Part shown: piece after piece, positions 17,256 to 26,164 of the stretch
Layout of the letters: each line of letters begins with the position of its first letter
How positions within the stretch are numbered: position 1 is the stretch's first letter
Assembly (NCBI RefSeq): GCF_009650095.1
Contig: NZ_CP045915.1
Location: 310,001 to 374,000 of the forward strand
Source: Gracilibacillus salitolerans
GTDB taxonomy: Bacteria > Bacillota > Bacilli > Bacillales > Amphibacillaceae
Length of the DNA stretch: 64,000 bases
Direction: 5' to 3'
Position numbers and translations under genes: made by a program
Notes under the pieces: model-generated
Seen by the model: only the letters and a program-made list of their open reading frames with translations
Database searches by the model: none
What the model was told of the DNA's origin: nothing

Positions 17256-18620
17256 TTGGACGCATTTCTATTTACTTTGTTCTACATATGTATATTTTTC
17301 CCAATACTTCATCTGCTCCATTGTTTACCTTGGTTTCATGTACAGGGAGAGAATGATAGACGAAATCCTAAGTCAGAGAAAGGAGTAAGTATATTAATTC
17401 CTTGTTTCAATGAAGCGGGAATTATCAAAACGTCGGTAAACAGTATGAAAACACTGGATTATCAAAATTTTGAGGTAGTTTATGTTAATGATGGCTCGTC
17501 AGATGACACGTTTCCGCTTTTACATGAAAATTTAGAGCTGGTACAGTGCTGGAAAACACCACTTAATCAGCTACGCCATCAAAAAATTGAAAGTATCTAT
17601 CAGTCTCAATTGCATCCGAATATCTTTGTTGTGAATAAAGCAAATGGAGGCAAAGCAGATGCATTAAATGCTGGTATTGAATATTCAACGAAAGAATTAG
17701 TGGTGACTTTGGATGCAGACACCGTATTAACAGAGTCTGCTCTTAAGTCTATTAATAATAAATTTGCCGATGAAGAGGTCGTTGCTGCAGGTGGTATGGT
17801 GCATGTATTGCAAACAAAAACGCAAAATCCATTGAACAAGCTGACGCTATCCAATTCCAATTTGCTCCTTGGTGTACAGATGCTTGATTTTCTTAAAGCA
17901 TTTTATGTGACGAAGATATCACTTGCACGTTTTCAGGGATTGGCAATCATATCTGGAGCTTTTGGTATTTTCAAAAAGGACTTGCTGGTGAAGGTGGGAG
18001 GATACAGGTCATCTGTAGGGGAAGATATTGATATTACCCTAAAAATTCAGCGTTATATCTCAAAAAAGAAAAATGACATGAAAAATAAAAAAATTGTACT
18101 AATTACTGATGCTATAAGTTATACGGAATTACCCGAAACATGGAGAGATTTATTTAAGCAGAGAATACGCTGGCAGAAGGGATATGTCGATTGCCTCGTT
18201 CATTTTATTCCATTCTTATTAAGAACTGTATGGACAAGATCCGTTTCCTTTTTCTACATTGTGGAATCACTTATTGTTGCCATTCTAGCAGCCTATGTAA
18301 CAGTAGGGGTTTTTACGTATAATGCAGTCGCTAATTTCTCTTTGTCATTAGCTAGTTTTGTGATGCTCTATTTACTTTATATTATTGTATTTAATTTAGT
18401 ATATGACATTTTGGCGATATGGCAGGTTAGACGCTATGGCTTTACTTTTCAGAAAAAGCAACGTCTACGACTGTTTTTAACGATTCTTTACGATGTTTTT
18501 ATTCATCGGTTCGTCACGATGTATTTTGTTCTGTATGGAAGTATCGCCTACTTCTTTAATAGAGACTGGAAAAAGGTTAAACGAACCGGAAGAAACTATG
18601 AAACAGATATCGCTTCATAG
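17256..18620 (+). CDS. Family 2 membrane glycosyltransferase (IcaA/PgaC-like)
   Basis: Processive glycosyltransferase of 454 residues in the cytoplasmic membrane. One N-terminal helix is followed by a GT2 catalytic domain: SILIPCFNEA, VVYVNDGSSDD, the metal-binding LDADTVLT, GEDIDITLKIQ, and the QxxRW-type QRIRWQKGY. Three or four C-terminal helices follow. The pattern matches poly-N-acetylglucosamine and hyaluronan-type synthases, but the polymer is not known and no pgaB/icaB-type deacetylase is adjacent. TTG start with AAAGGAGA about 9 nt upstream. It heads a group with an LCP protein and an amidase. Confidence 0.88.
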   Translation: MDAFLFTLFYICIFFPILHLLHCLPWFHVQGENDRRNPKSEKGVSILIPCFNEAGIIKTSVNSMKTLDYQNFEVVYVNDGSSDDTFPLLHENLELVQCWKTPLNQLRHQKIESIYQSQLHPNIFVVNKANGGKADALNAGIEYSTKELVVTLDADTVLTESALKSINNKFADEEVVAAGGMVHVLQTKTQNPLNKLTLSNSNLLLGVQMLDFLKAFYVTKISLARFQGLAIISGAFGIFKKDLLVKVGGYRSSVGEDIDITLKIQRYISKKKNDMKNKKIVLITDAISYTELPETWRDLFKQRIRWQKGYVDCLVHFIPFLLRTVWTRSVSFFYIVESLIVAILAAYVTVGVFTYNAVANFSLSLASFVMLYLLYIIVFNLVYDILAIWQVRRYGFTFQKKQRLRLFLTILYDVFIHRFVTMYFVLYGSIAYFFNRDWKKVKRTGRNYETDIAS

Positions 18621-18661
18621 TTTATAAGATTATAACCAAATGCAAAATAGGTGAGGATAAT

Positions 18662-19630
18662 ATGTATAAAGACAAATTAAAAAAAATACTCGTAGTAGTA
18701 ATAACTGCGTTTGGTGTGCTCCTTATCACTACCGGTGGTTATGCATGGCATACATTTACATCAACATTTACGAATATTCAGGAAGAAATTGATGATCAGA
18801 AAAATCAAATACGTTTAGAAAACATCGATTTAGAGGCGGGTGAACCTATAAGTCTGTTATTAATTGGGGTGGATGAACCTGGGGAAAAAGGGGACCCTAA
18901 TCAACGATCAGACACACTTATTTATGTCACCTTAAATCCAAAGACTGAAACAACACACATGGTGAGTATTCCGCGTGATACCTACACAGAAATGATTGGA
19001 AATATCAGAAGTGACAAAGTTTCGGACTCTACTGCTTTAGATAACGCAAAAGACAAGATTACGCATTCTTATGCTCTAGGCGGTACTAATATGACCGTTC
19101 AATCGGTAGAAAACTTTCTGGATGCGAGAGTGGATTACTTTGTGAAAGTGGATCTTACAGGACTTGAAGATATGATTGATGCAGTAGATGGAATTGAAGT
19201 TAACAATAGCTTTGAATTTGCCTATCATGGAATCACTTTTGAAGAGGGTCCTATTCAACTAAATGGTGAAGAAGCAAGAGAATATGTGCGTATGAGGAAA
19301 GATGACCCACGAGGAGACTTTGGCCGTCAGGAAAGACAACGACAGGTCATTCAGGCAATTCTTGAGAAAGGAACGACGCTAACAGGCTTAACATCATCTA
19401 TTTCTAATTTTAAAGAGATACTTACTGCCATAGAAGATAATTTCCGAACCAACTTGGGTCTGGAATCTATGTGGGATATACAGGGCAATTATCGTGATGC
19501 TTTAAATAATATAGTAGAACACGAAATCCCTGGAGAAGATGGAGAAATTGATGAGACGTATTACTATATGCCTGACGAAGAGAAGGTACAGGAACTTTCC
19601 GAGGAATTGAATGAGCAGTTGGGAGAATAG
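18662..19630 (+). CDS. LytR-CpsA-Psr (LCP) family cell-wall polymer ligase
   Basis: Membrane-anchored protein of 322 residues that attaches polymers such as teichoic acids from lipid carriers to peptidoglycan on the outer face. An N-terminal helix (about 8-30) precedes the LCP domain: LLIGVDEPG, RSDTLIYVTLNPK, SIPRDTY, the central LTGLEDMIDAVDGIEV, and REYVRMRKDDPRGDFGRQER with the conserved arginines. ATG with AGGTGAGG upstream, 41 bp after the glycosyltransferase, suggesting one operon; the polymer made there could be its substrate (inference). Confidence 0.93.
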   Translation: MYKDKLKKILVVVITAFGVLLITTGGYAWHTFTSTFTNIQEEIDDQKNQIRLENIDLEAGEPISLLLIGVDEPGEKGDPNQRSDTLIYVTLNPKTETTHMVSIPRDTYTEMIGNIRSDKVSDSTALDNAKDKITHSYALGGTNMTVQSVENFLDARVDYFVKVDLTGLEDMIDAVDGIEVNNSFEFAYHGITFEEGPIQLNGEEAREYVRMRKDDPRGDFGRQERQRQVIQAILEKGTTLTGLTSSISNFKEILTAIEDNFRTNLGLESMWDIQGNYRDALNNIVEHEIPGEDGEIDETYYYMPDEEKVQELSEELNEQLGE

Positions 19631-19642
19631 TTGAAAGAGAGG

Positions 19643-19728
19643 AATAAGAGTACTAGTTACAGTAGCTCTTATTTCTTTTGTTGTAGAAGACAGGTTCCTT
19701 TGTGATAATATAGACCTGTTTTTTTAGA
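19643..19728 (+). terminator. Two tandem terminators
   Basis: First stem AATAAGAG...CTCTTATT with TTTCTTTTG (19643-19681); second stem ACAGGT...ACCTGT followed by seven T (19690-19726). They end the LCP gene. Confidence 0.7.
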
Positions 19729-19853
19729 GTTAATAGGTAAATATGCTCGATTTTATATAAAAAAGCTTAGAGACTTATGATTTGGGGTAATCTTACCTTA
19801 TGAGGAAGAGGAATTTTATAACAACTTTCCTATAGGGAAAAAGGAGGATTTCA

Positions 19854-20948
19854 ATGAATCATAGAGCAATTTCTCGACTTGCATTTTTTTTCTGGCTATC
19901 TTTTCTCTTATTCACTTTTTTACAACCGGTACAAGCTAGTGATCTAGAAACCTATGAAGTTAGTACATCGATTCTTAATGTTCGAAGTGAGCCTTCTTCT
20001 GACAGTGAAATTGTAGCTCAATTCGTGCAAGGGAATGAGTTAATGGCTTTTCAGGAAAAATATGGTTGGATCCAAACCTACTATGATGGAGAAGAAGTTT
20101 GGGTAGCGAAACATCATCTAGTTCAAAAAGATTCTCTAAGCACCGAAAATTCTACTACTGAAACAAGCAGTACTCCTAATATGGTTACCATAAATTCGGA
20201 AAGCATTTTTGTTCGTTCTGGTCCAGGTACCAATTACGACGCGGTTAGTTCGGCATTATCTGGAGATAGTTTTGATGTAATAGATAGGTCAGGTGATTGG
20301 TATCAAATCATGATAAATAGCTCAGAGACAGGCTGGATAGCTTCTTGGTTAACAGAACAAGCAACGCAACCTTCTCAAAATAATAATAACACGGTTCCCT
20401 CTAATTCAATGAACTTAGAAGGATACAATATTGTTGTTGACCCGGGACATGGTGGTACAGACCCTGGAGCAATAGGATTAAATGGAATACAAGAAAAAGA
20501 TGTTATACAACCTACATCATCAAAAGTTATTGATCATTTACGTGATGCCGGCGCTAATGTTATTGTTACTAGATCTGGAGATTATTTTGTCTTTTTAGAT
20601 GATCGCGCCAGAATCAGTAATAGCTATTATACAGATGCTTTCATTAGTCTTCATTATGATGCATCCTTAAATTTGTCAGCATCTGGAGTTACTACTTACT
20701 TTGCTGAATCAGGGGATAAAGGCTTGGGTGAATCTATACAATCATCCATTATATCTCAAGTTAACCTTCATGACCGGGGAGTAAGACAAGCAAATTATAA
20801 AGTACTTGTAAATACATCAGCTCCATCCGTTTTACTTGAGTTAGGCTTCATATCCAATCCTCATGATCTGTCAGTCGTACAATCAGAAAGCTATCAAAAC
20901 GAAGTAGCACAAGGAATTACAAATGGATTAATCAATTACTTTGAATAA
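19854..20948 (+). CDS. N-acetylmuramoyl-L-alanine amidase with two SH3 domains
   Basis: Secreted autolysin of 364 residues that cleaves the amide bond between MurNAc and the stem peptide. A signal peptide (1-29, FLQPVQAS) leads two bacterial SH3 repeats (about 33-88 and 104-165; ILNVRSEPSSDSEIV and IFVRSGPGTNYDAV). The zinc-dependent Amidase_3 domain (about 183-364) has ligands in VDPGHGGTDPG, LNGIQEKD and SLHYDAS, and the catalytic Glu in LLELGFISN. ATG with AAAGGAGG upstream. Own terminator downstream. Confidence 0.95.
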   Translation: MNHRAISRLAFFFWLSFLLFTFLQPVQASDLETYEVSTSILNVRSEPSSDSEIVAQFVQGNELMAFQEKYGWIQTYYDGEEVWVAKHHLVQKDSLSTENSTTETSSTPNMVTINSESIFVRSGPGTNYDAVSSALSGDSFDVIDRSGDWYQIMINSSETGWIASWLTEQATQPSQNNNNTVPSNSMNLEGYNIVVDPGHGGTDPGAIGLNGIQEKDVIQPTSSKVIDHLRDAGANVIVTRSGDYFVFLDDRARISNSYYTDAFISLHYDASLNLSASGVTTYFAESGDKGLGESIQSSIISQVNLHDRGVRQANYKVLVNTSAPSVLLELGFISNPHDLSVVQSESYQNEVAQGITNGLINYFE

Positions 20949-20961
20949 GTTAAGGTACAGT

Positions 20962-20996
20962 AAAGCGAGTTGATGAATATTCAGCTCGCTTTTTTA
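20962..20996 (+). terminator. Rho-independent terminator
   Basis: AAAGCGAGTTGA pairs with TCAGCTCGCTTT, followed by TTTTTACTTTTT; it ends the amidase gene. Confidence 0.85.
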
Positions 20997-21045
20997 CTTT
21001 TTGATTAAGTTAATAATTTTATAGATATTTAAATCTAATCAAGGG

Positions 21046-21096
21046 TTGTATTTATCAAGGGATTAGTATATACTCTTTAATTGATAATGATTATCA
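21046..21096 (+). promoter_or_regulatory. Fur-controlled promoter of the siderophore operon
   Basis: TTGTAT (21046-21051), 17 bp, TATACT (21069-21074), then TGATAATGATTATCA (21082-21096), an exact match to the Bacillus 7-1-7 Fur box, sitting on the predicted transcription start. Iron-replete Fur would block initiation. Confidence 0.88.
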
Positions 21097-21125
21097 ATAT
21101 TGATTAAATCGAGTTTGGAGGAGAA

Positions 21126-22097
21126 ATGGTGAATAAACGGAATAATTATGGTCTTTCAATTTTTTTCCTGTCGATGTTGGTTGTTCTTCTAAGCGCATGT
21201 AACACGAACGAAGCAGACTCTGCTACCAATGAAGAAGATAGCAAGGATGAGAGTATTAGATATTACGAGAGTGAAAAGGGAACGCTTGAATTACCACTTG
21301 AACCATCAAGAGTTGTAGTTGCAGTAAGAGATTATGTCGGTGATGTATTGGCGACGGGTGTCCAGCCTATAGGAGTAGCTGAAACAATGGTCTTTGATGC
21401 ACCTTATTATCAAGATCAGTTAGAAGAAGTAGAGAGTGTCGGAGAGGATACGGCAATATCTTTAGAAAAAATTACAAGTTTAAACCCAGATCTAATTATT
21501 ACATATGCAGAAGATTCATACGAACAATTGTCCAAAATTGCCCCAACGGTTTTGTTTCCATATGGTGCCCTTGATTATGAAGAACGACTACTTGAAATCG
21601 GCAACATATTAAATAAGGAACAGGAAGCCAAGCAACGATTAGAGCAATTTCAAGAGAAAGTAAAAAATCAGAAAGAACAGCTCTCAGAGATATTAGATCA
21701 AGACACGAAGGTAGCGATCATTGAAGTCACGGATAAAGATTTATATCTATTCGGAAAAACATATGGTCGCGGCGGGGAAATCTTATATAACCAATTAGGG
21801 TTAGAAGCACCGCAGAAGGTAGAAGAAGTAACAGAAGCAGAGGGGTGGGCAAGTATTTCCCTAGAAACAATACCAGAGTATTTAGGAGAAGCCGATTATA
21901 TTTTGATGGGTGTACGAGAGATGGGATCAGACAGAAAAGCGGAGATCCAATCTAGTAAATTATGGACAGAATTACCTGCTGTTAAAGAAGGAAAGGTTTA
22001 TGAATATGACCTTGAATCGTTCTATTTTCAAGATGTCATTGCACTGGACTATCAATTAGATTTACTTGTGGATTTCTTTCAATCTAGTGAAAAGTGA
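21126..22097 (+). CDS. Iron-siderophore ABC substrate-binding lipoprotein
   Basis: Lipoprotein of 323 residues that binds a ferric siderophore outside the membrane (class III, FhuD/FepB fold). Lipobox LLSAC, then an acidic linker, then a two-lobe periplasmic-binding domain (about 53-320) with the family segments PSRVVVAVRDYVGDVLATG, SLEKITSLNPDLII and GEADYILMGV. Start is a GTG with GGAGGAGAAATG context. First gene of a Fur-box operon running to at least 26132. The ligand is not predictable. Confidence 0.92.
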   Translation: MVNKRNNYGLSIFFLSMLVVLLSACNTNEADSATNEEDSKDESIRYYESEKGTLELPLEPSRVVVAVRDYVGDVLATGVQPIGVAETMVFDAPYYQDQLEEVESVGEDTAISLEKITSLNPDLIITYAEDSYEQLSKIAPTVLFPYGALDYEERLLEIGNILNKEQEAKQRLEQFQEKVKNQKEQLSEILDQDTKVAIIEVTDKDLYLFGKTYGRGGEILYNQLGLEAPQKVEEVTEAEGWASISLETIPEYLGEADYILMGVREMGSDRKAEIQSSKLWTELPAVKEGKVYEYDLESFYFQDVIALDYQLDLLVDFFQSSEK

Positions 22098-22108
22098 GGA
22101 GATGTAAC

Positions 22109-22918
22109 ATGGATGCTTTAGATGTCAACAAAATAAGTGTAGGTTATTCAAATGACCTGATTATTAAAGATTTAAGTGTCTCCATGCCTAAACACAAGAT
22201 CACCACTATTGTTGGGCCAAATGGATGTGGTAAATCAACATTGTTAAAAACGATTGTTCGTGTGTTGCAAGCAAAAGAGGGGGCTGTTTTCCTCGAAGGT
22301 AAAGCGATCCATACATTAGATACGAAAGAGGTTGCCAAACGTATGGCTGTTTTGCCTCAAACAGCACAAGCACCTAGCGGATTAACGGTATTTGAATTAG
22401 TGTCTTATGGACGTTTTCCTCATCGTAAGCGGATGGGGAGATTATCAAAGCAAGATTATGAATATATTAATTGGGCACTGGATGTAACCGGTTTGAATGA
22501 TTTACGAGATCAGCCCGCCAATGCTTTGTCAGGAGGTCAGAGGCAAAGAGTGTGGATCGCAATGGCGTTGGCGCAAGGGACAGATATTCTTGTGCTTGAC
22601 GAACCGACTACCTATTTAGACTTAGCTCATCAATTAGATATTTTATTATTATTACAACGTTTAAACAAAGAGGAAGGTCGTACCATTATTATGGTTCTTC
22701 ATGACTTAAATCACGCATCACGTTTTTCTGATTATATGATTGCCATGCGGGACGGTCAGGTTGTAACAGAAGGTACACCAAACGAAGTCATGACTTGCGA
22801 TTATTTAAGAACAGTTTTTCAGATTGATGCGCAATTAATTTCTTGCCCGCACAGTGCGAATCCGGTTTGCTTGTCCTATCAGTTATGTGAACATAGTGCC
22901 GGATGCAAAGTCAGATAG
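22109..22918 (+). CDS. Iron-siderophore ABC transporter ATP-binding protein
   Basis: ATPase of 269 residues for the two permeases that follow. Walker A GPNGCGKST, signature LSGGQRQRVW, Walker B ILVLDEPTT, H-loop VLHDLNHA. The C-terminus has a small cysteine-rich tail, with Cys in ISCPHSANPVC, QLCEHS and GCKVR. Tails with cysteines occur in YusV/FepC relatives, but three closely spaced ones are notable. I chose the ATG at 22109, with GAGGAG 7 nt upstream, over a GTG that overlaps the previous gene. Confidence 0.94.
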   Translation: MDALDVNKISVGYSNDLIIKDLSVSMPKHKITTIVGPNGCGKSTLLKTIVRVLQAKEGAVFLEGKAIHTLDTKEVAKRMAVLPQTAQAPSGLTVFELVSYGRFPHRKRMGRLSKQDYEYINWALDVTGLNDLRDQPANALSGGQRQRVWIAMALAQGTDILVLDEPTTYLDLAHQLDILLLLQRLNKEEGRTIIMVLHDLNHASRFSDYMIAMRDGQVVTEGTPNEVMTCDYLRTVFQIDAQLISCPHSANPVCLSYQLCEHSAGCKVR

Positions 22919-22963
22919 TATCTATTCATTTCTCTGTGTATAAAAGAAAGGAAATGTCAAAAG

Positions 22964-24019
22964 ATGGGATGGTCAAAGGAACAAATGGACGAGAAAGAAC
23001 AATTAAGGAAAGTGAAAGAAACGGCGCGTCCGACTGTTGGAATATCGATACTATCTGTTGGAACGTTGTTGCTGATTTTTTCGGTAGCACTGTCGATATC
23101 GTTAGGAGCCGCAGATATAGATCTAAAAACAGTTTGGACCACTATATTTCGTTTCAATCCTGATTTAGTGGATCATCAAATTATTTGGGAACTAAGAATA
23201 CCTCGTGTGATTGGAGCAGCAATCGTTGGCAGTTGTTTTGCGGTGTCTGGTGCATTGATGCAAGGGATGACACGAAATCCATTAGCTGACTCAGGTTTGC
23301 TTGGGTTAAATGCGGGAGCAGCTTTTATGTTGGCTTTATGTTTTGCCTTTTTTCCAGGCTTATCCTATTCATACGTCATATTATTCTCCTTTTTAGGTGC
23401 AGCCTTAGGAGCAGGGATTGTGTATGGTGTGGGTTCTTTATCTGAAAATGGCTTAACACCGATTCGTTTAGTACTGGCAGGAGCCGCTGTTAGTGCCTTG
23501 TTAGGTGCGTTAAGTGAAGGCATAGCGCTGTATTATGAAATTGGTCAAGATTTAGCCTTCTGGTATGCCGGTGGTGTTTCAGGTACAACCTGGGGACAAT
23601 TGAAAGTGGTGACACCCTGGTTATGTTTAGCTCTACTAGGAGCAATTGCTTTATCACGGTCGATTACCATCCTGAGTTTGGGTGAAGAAGTAGCAATTGG
23701 ACTTGGTGAGAGAATGGGCCGAGTCAAATTACTGAGTGCTATTATCATCTTGATTTTAGCGGGAGCAGCCGTTTCGGTAGTTGGTGCCGTTAGTTTTGTC
23801 GGGCTGATTGTTCCTCACCTAGCTCGTCGTTTAGTAGGCCATGATTACCGTTGGATAATCCCGGCCTCGGCAATGTTAGGAGCATTACTGGTTGTGTTGG
23901 CTGATTTAACAGCAAGAATCATCAATCCTCCTTATGAAACACCAATCGGTGCACTAATCGCACTCATAGGTGTGCCCTTCTTCTTGTATCTCGCGAGAAA
24001 AGGGGGAGGACACGTATGA
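22964..24019 (+). CDS. FecCD-family siderophore permease, first subunit
   Basis: Polytopic membrane permease of 351 residues with about nine or ten helices. An unusual charged N-terminal stretch of about 30 residues precedes the first helix. Family signatures: LRIPRVIGAAIVGSCFAVSG, MTRNPLADSGLLGLNAGA and VSFVGLIVPHLARRLVGHD. Overlaps the next permease gene by 4 bp (ATGA), as expected for a heterodimer such as FeuB/FeuC. Confidence 0.94.
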   Translation: MGWSKEQMDEKEQLRKVKETARPTVGISILSVGTLLLIFSVALSISLGAADIDLKTVWTTIFRFNPDLVDHQIIWELRIPRVIGAAIVGSCFAVSGALMQGMTRNPLADSGLLGLNAGAAFMLALCFAFFPGLSYSYVILFSFLGAALGAGIVYGVGSLSENGLTPIRLVLAGAAVSALLGALSEGIALYYEIGQDLAFWYAGGVSGTTWGQLKVVTPWLCLALLGAIALSRSITILSLGEEVAIGLGERMGRVKLLSAIIILILAGAAVSVVGAVSFVGLIVPHLARRLVGHDYRWIIPASAMLGALLVVLADLTARIINPPYETPIGALIALIGVPFFLYLARKGGGHV

Positions 24020-25053
24020 TAAACAAACAATCGAAAACGAAGAGTCAACTAAAAAAGGAAAGACAAGTAAAATTAACTGCTTTGCTCCTTTTTCTAATGA
24101 TAGCTTTATGTTTCTTTATTAGTTTAAATACCGGCCATATCCGATTATCACCTCAGGAAACACTCAGCACTTTATTCGGTCAAGGTACAGAACAGCAATC
24201 GTTAATCTTGTTTGATTTTCGTTTGCCACGTATGGTTATCGCGATATTAGTTGGTATGGGCTTGGCGGTTTCAGGGGCAGTATTACAAGGGATCGTTCGA
24301 AATCCATTAGCGGAACCTGGCATCATCGGAATTAATGCGGGGGCAGGACTGGCGGTTATGCTATTCATTTCATTTTTTGCCACCGTATCAGACGCTCCAG
24401 TATTTTTGATGCCGATAATCGCGTTTGTTGGTGCTGGAGGTGCAGCGCTCTTGGTTTATCTGTTGTCCTATAAACGCCATGAAGGGATTTCTCCGATTCG
24501 CCTTGTGCTTACCGGTATCGCGATTGCGGCCGGGATTGACGCATTAATGATTGTCTTAACATTAAGACTTGATCCAGAAAATTATCAGTTTTTAGCTACA
24601 TGGATAGCAGGTAGTATTTGGGGATCAAATTGGAAGTTTGTACTTGCATTACTGCCGTGGTTACTTGTATTTATGCCACTCATCTACTCCAAATCCTCTG
24701 TTCTTAATATATTAAACCTTGGTGATGAAACTGCTATTGGTCTGGGAGCCCATATGGAGAAGGAGCGGCGGATTTTACTAGCACTAGCAGTTGTTGTCGC
24801 TGCAGCTTGTGTTTCGGTAAGTGGTGGGATAGGTTTTGTTGGTCTAATCGCACCCCATCTCACTCGACGATTAGTTGGAGATAAACATGAATACATTATT
24901 CCGATTTCCGCAATGGTTGGTGGATTATTACTACTCATTGCGGACACGTTGGGGCGAGGAATGATACAGCCATCTGAAATTCCAGCAGGTATTATTGTCG
25001 CCGTAATTGGTGCACCATATTTCTTATACTTACTGGCCAAAACGAAAGATTAG
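24016..25053 (+). CDS. FecCD-family siderophore permease, second subunit
   Basis: Second permease, 345 residues, partner of the previous gene. Signatures: FRLPRMVIAILVGMGLAVSG, IVRNPLAEPGIIGINAGAG, IGFVGLIAPHLTRRLVGDKH and the C-terminal IGAPYFLYLLAKTK. Translation is coupled by the ATGA overlap. Together with 21126 and 22109 it forms a complete uptake system. Confidence 0.95.
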   Translation: MINKQSKTKSQLKKERQVKLTALLLFLMIALCFFISLNTGHIRLSPQETLSTLFGQGTEQQSLILFDFRLPRMVIAILVGMGLAVSGAVLQGIVRNPLAEPGIIGINAGAGLAVMLFISFFATVSDAPVFLMPIIAFVGAGGAALLVYLLSYKRHEGISPIRLVLTGIAIAAGIDALMIVLTLRLDPENYQFLATWIAGSIWGSNWKFVLALLPWLLVFMPLIYSKSSVLNILNLGDETAIGLGAHMEKERRILLALAVVVAAACVSVSGGIGFVGLIAPHLTRRLVGDKHEYIIPISAMVGGLLLLIADTLGRGMIQPSEIPAGIIVAVIGAPYFLYLLAKTKD

Positions 25054-25094
25054 TTTCGCTTGAATCAATTTTAAAAAAAGAGGTGTTATCACTG

Positions 25095-26132
25095 GTGAAA
25101 GATAATAAAGAGTTATATGACGTGACGATCATTGGCGGAGGACCAGCTGGTTTATTTGCAGCTTTTTACGCAGGATTACGTGAAATGAAGGTGAAAGTAA
25201 TTGAAGCGCAGGATAGATTAGGAGGAAAAGTCCACGTTTATCCGCAAAAAATGATTTGGGATGTCGGAGGTATGACGCCGGTTACGGGATCAGAGTTAAT
25301 GGAACAAATGATAGAACAAGGGCTTACATTTGATCCGACGATTGAGCTTCAGCAGACTATAACAAAAATGAATAAACTAGATTCAACAACTTTTGAATTA
25401 GAAACCGATCAACAAAAGAAACATTATTCCAAAACGGTAATTATGGCAGTGGGCGGAGGCATTATTGATCCGATTAAGCTCGATATCGACAATGCGTCTG
25501 GTTATGAGCATAGCAACCTGTTTTATCGTGTGCAATCAATTAAGGATTTTAAAGATAAGAAAGTTCTGATATCAGGAGGAGGCTCGTCTTCTGTGGATTG
25601 GGCAAATGAATTAGCGCCAATTGCTAAACAAGTCATATTAATCTATCGAGGAGACGAATTGAAGGCTCATGAGTCAGACATTTCAAAGTTAGCCAAAAAC
25701 AACGTGGAATACTGGACGCATACAGAGATAACGGGATTACAAGGTGATGATAGGATTAATGAAGTGAAATTACTTCATAACCAAACAAATAAGACAGATA
25801 CTCTTTCTGTTGATGCCGTTCTCGTGAATCATGGCTATAATCGGAACCATCAATTAATGACGGAAAGCGGCCTGCAAATTGACTTGAAAGATAATTATTT
25901 TATAAAAGGCAATGTTCTCGGGGAATCGAATGTTCCAGGACTATATGGTGCAGGAGATATTTTGTCGCATGACGGGAAGTTACACCTTATTGCAGGAGCC
26001 TTTCAAGATGCTGCAAATGCTGTGAATGGTGCGAAGCGTTATCTAGATCCTGAAGCACAAAAAGTAGCACTCGTGTCTTCTCACAATGACCGTTTCAAAG
26101 AAAAAAATAAAGAATATATATATGCGGAATAA
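25095..26132 (+). CDS. Ferredoxin-NADP(+) reductase, YumC type (thioredoxin-reductase-like)
   Basis: FAD flavoprotein of 345 residues. FAD-binding IIGGGPAGLFAAFYAG (near residue 13), NADPH-binding LISGGGSSSVDWANEL (about 157) and the closing GLYGAGDI plus IAGAFQDAANAVNGAK match the TrxR-like FNR family; the CxxC active site of thioredoxin reductase is absent. In B. subtilis such enzymes reduce ferredoxin/flavodoxin. Its place inside a Fur operon suggests it supplies electrons for releasing iron from the imported siderophore (inference). Start GTG at 25095 chosen for AGAGG 11 nt upstream; GTG at 25083 overlaps that site. Confidence 0.88.
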   Translation: MKDNKELYDVTIIGGGPAGLFAAFYAGLREMKVKVIEAQDRLGGKVHVYPQKMIWDVGGMTPVTGSELMEQMIEQGLTFDPTIELQQTITKMNKLDSTTFELETDQQKKHYSKTVIMAVGGGIIDPIKLDIDNASGYEHSNLFYRVQSIKDFKDKKVLISGGGSSSVDWANELAPIAKQVILIYRGDELKAHESDISKLAKNNVEYWTHTEITGLQGDDRINEVKLLHNQTNKTDTLSVDAVLVNHGYNRNHQLMTESGLQIDLKDNYFIKGNVLGESNVPGLYGAGDILSHDGKLHLIAGAFQDAANAVNGAKRYLDPEAQKVALVSSHNDRFKEKNKEYIYAE

Positions 26133-26164
26133 CTAGTAAACTATTTCAGAAAGGAATATAAAAA

